Positions 42,459 through 49,371 of a DNA stretch of 49,371 nt are shown here, one piece after another. Under the pieces are notes generated by a model. That model made no database searches. It had not been told where the DNA came from and saw only the letters and a program-made list of their open reading frames with translations. The stretch is from Gemmataceae bacterium (GTDB lineage Bacteria; Planctomycetota; Planctomycetia; Gemmatales; Gemmataceae). The position numbers and the translations under genes were made by a program. The first letter of the stretch is position 1, and every line of letters begins with the position of its first letter. The stretch spans positions 1 to 49,371 of the forward strand of contig SIAQ01000024.1 of NCBI GenBank assembly GCA_009697105.1. Direction: 5' to 3'.

Positions 42459-42759
42459 GCGACTTGTTGGCCGAAATCGTAAGCGATGGAAAGCTCATCC
42501 ATCACTTACGCTGACATATTGGTTTTATCCACTTCCAACTCTGAGGCGTAGCTGCGCTTCTACATCCCGGCGTCACGGCAATATGACTTTCCCGTTGCCC
42601 GTTGTCGTGATTCGCCTGCCTGGGCGTAGCCGAACTGACTCAACATTAAGAAGGCCGAACAATACAACAAACTCGCGATTAGCGATGGTTTCGCTCGTGG
42701 TTTTTCAATGCATTCGGCCTCCACTAATCGCTGTGCTCATGGTGGGGCTTGGGGGGTAG
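42459..42759. other. gene-free interval between convergent DUF1501 genes
   Basis: It holds a hairpin CGTAAGCGATGG/CCATCACTTACG (42478-42510) about 20 nt after the first DUF1501 stop, and a second loose pairing (CGATTAG about 42671, CTAATCG about 42724). No gene is seen. Confidence 0.6.
42478..42510. repeat. hairpin after the DUF1501 gene
   Basis: CGTAAGCGATGG / CCATCACTTACG with an 8-9-base loop and one G-U-type mismatch. Confidence 0.7.
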
Positions 42760-44037
<1,278 letters not shown>

Positions 44038-44139
44038 GATGTAGTCCTTCGACGAAACGGAAAAACATAATCACACAGGAATGATATCATGATTTCGATC
44101 GAACCACAGCACATACTTCACGCGGCCAGAAATGCGACA

Positions 44140-44213
44140 TTGGCGAGCCTAGCCGCGTAAGCGGCAGGTTGACGTGCCCGCAAACCTGCCGCTTACGCGG
44201 CTAGGCTCGCCAA
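44140..44213. repeat. palindrome family B
   Basis: TTGGCGAGCCTAGCCGCGTA...TACGCGGCTAGGCTCGCCAA, arms about 31 bp. It lies 10 nt beyond the PSCyt stop and separates it from the DUF1501 gene. Confidence 0.97.
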
Positions 44214-44223
44214 AGCGATCAAT

Positions 44224-47106
44224 TCACCGCGTGAAGATCATCTCCGGCGAATTCAGCGTTGCCCATATCACGTCCTCCATGCGTTCGCGCCATTCGCGTG
44301 TCAGACGCGGCGTTGGCGGGTCGCCGCGACGGGCGGCGGCTTCGAGCTGAATCTTGATCTCGCTTGCCTCCGGCATCAGATGATTCGACCACGAGATATA
44401 CCGCGGCGGCATGCGCTTCACCGGCACGATCACCGGCGACTTCACGATCCGCTCCGCGAAGCCCGGGCGCAGGTGCTCGGCGAGGCTCGCACGCTCATCC
44501 ACCGACAGCTTGCGCGTGTAGACACGCAGGAACAGGCGATCGACCAACTCCTCCGGCGATTGGCTTCGCAGGGCCAACTCGGTGATGCCGTGCTCGTCGG
44601 AAAGCCGAGTCAACCACGTGCCGACGACGCCGTTGGCGAGCAGGGCGGGCTGGAGCACATTAGGCGACACATCGCGATCGGTCAACGGGCTCGGCCGAGA
44701 CGGACGCCAGCCGAACGCTTCAAGCACGTCGATCACCGCCTGAACGCGCGGTAGGGAGAGGCTAGGGCGATCGCGTTCGTTCGAGGTCGAGGCGAACATC
44801 CACGAGCGGTGCGGCTTACCCATGCTGATCGAGTTCTTGATGTCGCGGGCGCCGTCCACATCGAGGCTGACTTCCTCGGTGTTCATCGGCCTACCGACGG
44901 CGTGAAATAGCGAATCGACAATCTGCTCCGCCGTCAATCGGCGCGGCACATGGGCGATGTGATACGGGTCGGCGTCCTTGTGCATCGGGTCGGCGACGCG
45001 CTGATAGGCGTGTGAATTCAGAATGAGCCGGGCGAGTTGCTTCATGTCGTAGCCGTTGCTCGCAACCTCTCGGCCCAACCAGGTTAGCAATTCGGGATGC
45101 GTCGGTTGGCCTTTCTCCCAGTCATCGACCGGTTCGACGATGCCGACGCCCATGAGCCGTTTCCAGACGCGATTGGCGATGACCTGAGCGAAGCGCTCGT
45201 TGCGAACGTCGGTAATGCGCTGAGCCAAGTCATCGCGCGATTTGCCTGCGTCGGCTTTGGAGGTCAAAGCGAACGGCCAGGCCGGCGCGACTTTCGTGCC
45301 GGGCTTGAGCGACACGGTGATGAGCGGCTTGCGGTCTTTGCCGTGGATTTTGTCGATCGGCACGCTACTTGTCACAGGCACGGCGAGCGGGGCTTCATTG
45401 AGCATGGCGGCGATGCTGAAGAGGTCCTTCTGCGTGGACTTGTGCCCCGGCGCGTCATGGCAGCGGGCACATTTCATTTGCACGCCGAGAAACGCCGACG
45501 CAATTATGACGCCTTTCTCCGCAAATGGCGCGTCGTTTTGCGATGCCATCGCGAATCCCGCCGGCCCGCCGTAGGAGTGGCTGCCTCGCATGCGAACCAA
45601 TTCCGTGACGAACAGGTCCATCGGCTTATTGTCGAGCATCGCTTCGTGAATCCACCAGCGAAACGGGCCGGTGTTGTTGAGCGTCGGGTTAAGAATGTTC
45701 GGATTCTCGGCCAAGACATCCTGCCAATAGCTCACCCAGTGGTCGGCCCAGCGCGGATCGTCAAGCAACTTGTCGATGACGCGAGCACGTTTGTCAACAC
45801 GAACGTCGGCGATGAACGCATCAATCTCGCTCGGCGTCGGCAGCACGCCGATGGTGTCGAGCGTCGCTCGGCGAAGGAACGTCAGATCGTCCGCGAGGCC
45901 CGGCAGTGGGCGACGCTTCAACCCGGCGGGATCATACGACGCGCCGCCGCGAATCCATTTACGCAATGTGTCGATCTCAATCGCCGTCAATCCGGGGCCT
46001 TGCGGCGGCATCTTTTCCATGGCTTCGGTGGCGATGAGGCGGGCGATCAACTCGCTCTTCTCCGGTTGGCCGGGCACGATCGCCGGCGTCTTCGATGCGC
46101 CGCCGCGCTGGGCGGAGACCAGATCGTCGAGCCGAAGTTTGCCCTTGACTTTGTCGCCTTGATGGCACGAGAAACACTTCGCTTGCAGGATCGGCTTGAC
46201 CTCGGCATGGTAATCGACGCCGCCCTTGAACTTGTCGCCGAGCACGAATGCGTCTTCGATTTTGGCAGCGAGGAAATGGTCGATAGCGTTGTGTGCCGGC
46301 ATGCCCTTGCTTAGCGAGGGAACGGCAATCGGCGGTTGCTTATCCAGCCAGCGTTTCGCCTCGGCGCGACGGCGTGCCCATTCATCGCCATGTTTCGCGA
46401 ATGCTTTCTTGCGTCGTTCGGCTTCGATTGCTTTGAGCCGCGCCGTCTCGGCTACTTCGTAGACTTTCCAACCGGCGTCGGTGTAGGCGACTTTCATCGA
46501 CGGCGCGATGAGGTGGAATGTCTCGGAGCCGGCAAGCGAAATCGCGGCGACGGTCTCGCCGAGTTCGGAGCGCATGATGCCGTTGCCTCGCTTGCCGCCG
46601 ACAATGGTCTCAAGCATGATGCGATGCGTCTTGCCGGTGCTGGCGAACGTCGTCCATCTCTCGCGATTACCCGGCGGCGCGTAGCGAAAGTCGGGGCCAA
46701 GGTCGAGATAGTTTGTCGGGATCGGCGAATGGCCATCGGTCAGCACCGGCACGAATGGCGTCGTCAGCAGCACTTCGCCATCAATCCACAGCTTGGTCGC
46801 ACCACGAGCCCGCAATAGAATGCGATGCTTGCCGGCGGGCAGTGTGATCTCAGCACTTGCACGCAGGAGAAACGGAATCGACCGATCGGCTCGCACCCCG
46901 GTGTCGATGTACTTGAACGGCACATGAAAGAAGCCGAAGGCAATGGCGTCAAAACGCTCCGTCGCGGCGGGGGCGTCCTTGGGCCATTCCTGCTTCTCGG
47001 TCAGGCCGCCTTCGCAGATTTCGACGCGCACTTTCGGCGGATCGTCGGCAAAGGTCGACGTGATACCGAATGAGAATATGCAAATCGCGGTCAGGATGGT
47101 GCGCAT
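44224..47106 (-). CDS. PSCyt1/DUF1549/DUF1553 (PSD1) exported cytochrome-like protein
   Basis: A 960-aa exported protein. After a signal peptide there is a PA14-like domain (about 50-200), then the PSCyt1 haem motif CFSCH at 311-315. DUF1549 follows from about 380 with a second CARCH near 610 (GVQMKCARCHDAPGHKSTQK). The C-terminal DUF1553 has NRVWKRLMGVGIVEPVDDW and LARLILNSHAYQR, and the last residues LNSPEMIFTR. These are the standard landmarks. It may oxidise or bind carbohydrate-linked substrates at the periplasm. ATG 47106 starts the signal; an upstream extension of the frame would translate repeat-G sequence. Confidence 0.93.
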   Translation of the reverse strand: MRTILTAICIFSFGITSTFADDPPKVRVEICEGGLTEKQEWPKDAPAATERFDAIAFGFFHVPFKYIDTGVRADRSIPFLLRASAEITLPAGKHRILLRARGATKLWIDGEVLLTTPFVPVLTDGHSPIPTNYLDLGPDFRYAPPGNRERWTTFASTGKTHRIMLETIVGGKRGNGIMRSELGETVAAISLAGSETFHLIAPSMKVAYTDAGWKVYEVAETARLKAIEAERRKKAFAKHGDEWARRRAEAKRWLDKQPPIAVPSLSKGMPAHNAIDHFLAAKIEDAFVLGDKFKGGVDYHAEVKPILQAKCFSCHQGDKVKGKLRLDDLVSAQRGGASKTPAIVPGQPEKSELIARLIATEAMEKMPPQGPGLTAIEIDTLRKWIRGGASYDPAGLKRRPLPGLADDLTFLRRATLDTIGVLPTPSEIDAFIADVRVDKRARVIDKLLDDPRWADHWVSYWQDVLAENPNILNPTLNNTGPFRWWIHEAMLDNKPMDLFVTELVRMRGSHSYGGPAGFAMASQNDAPFAEKGVIIASAFLGVQMKCARCHDAPGHKSTQKDLFSIAAMLNEAPLAVPVTSSVPIDKIHGKDRKPLITVSLKPGTKVAPAWPFALTSKADAGKSRDDLAQRITDVRNERFAQVIANRVWKRLMGVGIVEPVDDWEKGQPTHPELLTWLGREVASNGYDMKQLARLILNSHAYQRVADPMHKDADPYHIAHVPRRLTAEQIVDSLFHAVGRPMNTEEVSLDVDGARDIKNSISMGKPHRSWMFASTSNERDRPSLSLPRVQAVIDVLEAFGWRPSRPSPLTDRDVSPNVLQPALLANGVVGTWLTRLSDEHGITELALRSQSPEELVDRLFLRVYTRKLSVDERASLAEHLRPGFAERIVKSPVIVPVKRMPPRYISWSNHLMPEASEIKIQLEAAARRGDPPTPRLTREWRERMEDVIWATLNSPEMIFTR

Positions 47107-47133
47107 GATTGATACCTTGTTATTTTCCTCGGT

Positions 47134-47283
47134 GTCAGAGCCACGCACGAAGTAAGTGGTTAAGACATACCGAAAACGTAAATTCAAACCACTTGCAACT
47201 CTGTCAGAGCCTCGCACGAAGCAAGTGGTTTGAACATACCGCGATCGGAAATTCAAACCACTTACTTCGTGCGTGGCTCTGAC
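47134..47283. repeat. complex repeat G (two direct units and one inverted)
   Basis: GTCAGAGCCACGCACGAAGT at 47134, GTCAGAGCCTCGCACGAAGC at 47203 and the inverse ACTTCGTGCGTGGCTCTGAC at 47264. The inverted unit encodes the last residues SEPRTK and the stop of the deacetylase gene. Confidence 0.93.
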
Positions 47284-49052
47284 ATCAATAGTTCTTTATA
47301 CGCCCGCCGATCGACGTGGTTCTTCAACAGCACGGTGTCTTCGTTCGCCCACCACAGTTGGCCGGAGTGGGCGAAGCAACCGTTGTTGGTGCCGTTGCGT
47401 GCGATCGGCGGGATCGCGCCGAGACCACCTGCTTTGCCAGCGCGTACCTTGGTCCAACCGGATTTCGTGTCGAGGAAGCGGTGAACGCCGAAACCGTGCT
47501 CGTCGGCATGAACGAGATCGAGCTTGCCGTCAGCATCGAGATCGACGAATCGCACGCCGCTGTGAATCGATGGCGGTAGCGAAAAAGCCAAGCGCCGCCA
47601 GCCTTTCGCGACATCGAAGGCGAACACGTTGCCGGCTTCATCGAGCTTCTCGCAGATGCCGTCGCCGTCGAGGTCGAGCAGGCGATGGATGGCCGAGGCC
47701 GCATCGATCGGCTTCTTGAAATTCAGATCGCTGATCCATTTGTCGCCGTCGAAATGCATCAACCCTTCGCGGAAGGTGTCGGGGGCCTTGTCGGCGGGGA
47801 TGCGGGCGAAGTGGGCGATCGACGCGCAGCCGTTCTTCTGCAACACGCCAAAGCGAACGCCGCCGCCAAGGACGAGGTTGAGCGCCAGACCGTCGGGGCC
47901 TTTGATGATGCGCCAACCTTTGAGGTCGGTGTCCCAGAGATAGGTCTTGCCGCCGCGCGAACGGAAATCGACGATGTCGAGGTAGCCGTCGTTATTGACA
48001 TCGGCGAGGAAGACGCTGTCGGAACAGGCCCGCCATTCGTGGCCGGCGAACAGCGATTTTTGCAGGCGGTCGTGAGCTTCCTTGAACGTGAGGAACTTCA
48101 CTTTCGTGCCATGCATTTCGACGGCATAGTCGATGAATTCGATGACCTGCTCGGCTTTGATCCAGCCGTGCGGGTGGAAGACCATGTTGAAGACGCCCTT
48201 TTTGATGACGGTACAATCAAGGGCCGCCTTCCAATCTCGAACCGTTAGCGGGTTGTTCGGCTTGTGCAGATACTGGGCTTCCCAGTCGCTGGGCGTCATG
48301 CATGGGAACTGCCAGCAGTGTTGGCCGATGATGTAGGGATACGGGTAGTTCTCGATCCAGTTGACGAAATCGCGATCGCCCGGCAGATACTTTTTGAAGC
48401 GTTCCTTGCCTGCGTCGAGTACGAGGTTCTTGGGCAGTTCGGGATCAGACGACGTGTAGCACAGGAACACCGAGGAATCGAGCGTTAAGTAGTTTCTCTT
48501 ATCTGTCACTTTGTTGAAAACCTCCGCCCAGTAGCGTGGGCTGGGCGTATTGAGCGAATCACAGCAAGGCATGCGAAACGCCACCGGCCTGCTATTGGGC
48601 ACGGTACTCAGTAGATCGACGCCGCGATCAGTCGTGTCCTTCGCCTTCGCGAATCCCGGTTTGAAGTACGGGCACGGATGATCGACGGTGTGCACCTCCA
48701 GGCTCAGCCCCTCCTTCAGCCAACCTTGCAAGCGCTCGTCCTTTGGGTCGATATTGCACGTCATGATGCTGACCGGCGCTCGGCCATCGATCTTCTTGAG
48801 CCGATCGAGAATGGGCCGCAGGTAGGTTTCGTATTTTTTCGGATCGCGCATGTCATCGATAGCGAGAACGACGACGGCTTCGACGCCATCCTCACCGACC
48901 CATTGCGGCGTGGTGAGCTTGGGGAACTTCGTGTGCGGATAATAGGGATCGAGATCATCGAGATACGCGAATCGATTGCCTGGCGTTATCACCGGCGGCT
49001 GCGCAAGAGCGGGCAGCGGGAGCAGAAGAAGGAGCAGGGAGAGGAGACGCAT
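47262..49052 (-). CDS. exported polysaccharide deacetylase-like protein with FG-GAP-type repeats
   Basis: A 596-aa protein with a signal peptide. Residues about 20-340 follow a NodB-like layout: VEAVVVLAIDDMRDPKKYET (metal-site Asp pair), LSLEVHTVDHPCPY (His) and VFNMVFHPHGWI near the end of the barrel. The second half has Asp-rich repeats, DVNNDGYLDIVDFRSRG, LDLDGDGICEKLDE and VDLDADGKLDLVHADE, the calcium-binding FG-GAP/VCBS type. This fusion suggests an extracellular glycan-processing enzyme with a propeller for binding. The last six residues and the stop are supplied by repeat G. Confidence 0.87.
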   Translation of the reverse strand: MRLLSLLLLLLPLPALAQPPVITPGNRFAYLDDLDPYYPHTKFPKLTTPQWVGEDGVEAVVVLAIDDMRDPKKYETYLRPILDRLKKIDGRAPVSIMTCNIDPKDERLQGWLKEGLSLEVHTVDHPCPYFKPGFAKAKDTTDRGVDLLSTVPNSRPVAFRMPCCDSLNTPSPRYWAEVFNKVTDKRNYLTLDSSVFLCYTSSDPELPKNLVLDAGKERFKKYLPGDRDFVNWIENYPYPYIIGQHCWQFPCMTPSDWEAQYLHKPNNPLTVRDWKAALDCTVIKKGVFNMVFHPHGWIKAEQVIEFIDYAVEMHGTKVKFLTFKEAHDRLQKSLFAGHEWRACSDSVFLADVNNDGYLDIVDFRSRGGKTYLWDTDLKGWRIIKGPDGLALNLVLGGGVRFGVLQKNGCASIAHFARIPADKAPDTFREGLMHFDGDKWISDLNFKKPIDAASAIHRLLDLDGDGICEKLDEAGNVFAFDVAKGWRRLAFSLPPSIHSGVRFVDLDADGKLDLVHADEHGFGVHRFLDTKSGWTKVRAGKAGGLGAIPPIARNGTNNGCFAHSGQLWWANEDTVLLKNHVDRRAYKELLMSEPRTK

Positions 49053-49080
49053 GGGAGGGGACTCCGGTTATCGCGGGGTG

Positions 49081-49140
49081 AGCTTTCAGCTATCAGCCAT
49101 ACAAGAATTTGGTCTGGCTTAGGGCTGAGAGCTGATAGCT
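49081..49140. repeat. imperfect inverted repeat upstream of the deacetylase gene
   Basis: AGCTTTCAGCTATCAGCC / GGCTGAGAGCTGATAGCT with two mismatches. Confidence 0.75.
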
Positions 49141-49270
49141 TCTCCTCAAACGGTAAGTTCCACTTCAGGTTATCATACCAATCCGTTTGCAAGCGAGAGC
49201 CTATCGATCGAACTTTCACTTGCTAATACGACAGCGCTACTTGCATTGCAGCTGTCAGTTATGGTACACT

Positions 49271-49307
49271 GTAACTCCTTAAACCACGGACGTTTGCAAG
49301 GAGTTAC
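49271..49307 (+). promoter_or_regulatory. hairpin masking the transposase ribosome binding site
   Basis: GTAACTCCTT pairs perfectly with AAGGAGTTAC. The second arm holds the AAGGAG binding site, 6 nt before ATG 49310. In insertion sequences such structures limit translation from read-through transcripts. It may also lie close to the element's left end. Confidence 0.7.
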
Positions 49308-49309
49308 GG

Positions 49310-49371
49310 ATGACCCTCGATCAGATACTTTCGTTCGGTCCTCAACTCGCCGATTATCTCGGCGAATTTGA
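49310..49371 (+). CDS. transposase start (IS701/IS4-like), cut by the window edge
   Basis: Only MTLDQILSFGPQLADYLGEF is in view. This resembles the N-terminus of IS701-type DDE transposases (a Leu-rich start followed by GPxLADYL). The call rests on about 20 residues and is provisional. The left inverted repeat of the element is expected within the preceding 100 bases. Confidence 0.5.
   Translation, partial: MTLDQILSFGPQLADYLGEF

Noticed and set aside
45097-46314. 405-codon plus-strand open frame inside the PSCyt gene
   Set aside because: It is antisense to conserved DUF1549 and PSCyt1 motifs with CXXCH; composition is Arg/Ala-rich and no start signal is present.
47107-47256. N-terminal extension of the PSCyt gene with two similar TT-x-FVRGSD peptides
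   Set aside because: These peptides are translations of repeat G. The real signal peptide starts at ATG 47106.

Overview
The window looks like chromosomal DNA of a planctomycete, most probably a Gemmatales/Gemmataceae-type organism. This is inferred from gene content, not from a marker gene. The indicators are two DUF1501 (Tat-exported) proteins, a 960-aa PSCyt1/DUF1549/DUF1553 protein with CXXCH motifs, a DUF1559 prepilin-like protein paired with a small lipoprotein, an orphan formylmethanofuran dehydrogenase subunit C, and many secreted proteins with unusual domain fusions. No rRNA or tRNA gene was recognised.

Layout. 0.25-5.4 kb: a zinc-ribbon membrane protein, pyrB, a broken Uma2-family gene, and a dihydroorotase homologue that has lost its catalytic metal ligands (pyrC'). 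5.6-9.3 kb (minus): a type IIG restriction-modification enzyme in a tight operon with DUF6883 and DUF4926 genes, one of which is interrupted by a stop. 9.6-13.1 kb: nadE, an enoyl-reductase-like oxidoreductase and a small membrane protein. 13.3-16.3 kb: an accessory strip of small, partly broken genes, a candidate small RNA and a MazF-type toxin-antitoxin pair. 16.4-26.1 kb (minus): secreted proteins including a formylglycine-generating-enzyme/sialidase fusion, a PlsY-DUF4149 fusion, a sugar isomerase-like protein, ClpS, a GT2 glycosyltransferase and a YdjC/HpnK-type deacetylase. 26.1-28.6 kb: a GEMM (c-di-GMP-I type) riboswitch, fhcC and small ORFs. 28.8-32.8 kb (minus): a nitrogen-assimilation cluster amt - glnB - glnA. 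33.6-39.3 kb (plus): porin, DUF6807 protein, secreted isochorismatase-like hydrolase, two small overlapping ORFs and an SF2 helicase. 39.3-49.1 kb: DUF1559 protein and lipoprotein, two DUF1501 proteins, the PSCyt protein and a polysaccharide deacetylase with FG-GAP-like repeats. The right edge cuts a transposase gene after about 20 codons.

The most striking property is structural. About 25 long inverted repeats (arms about 12-36 bp), falling into several sequence families, are scattered through the window. Most lie 0-35 nt from a stop codon. In four loci the stop codon itself is inside the repeat, and one copy sits in frame inside the SF2 helicase gene. Several small accessory genes (Uma2, DUF433, DUF4926, a membrane protein, a BamE-like/CxxC pair) carry frameshifts, stops or a fusion deletion, while all long housekeeping genes are open. 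This points to real decay of accessory genes rather than general sequencing error.
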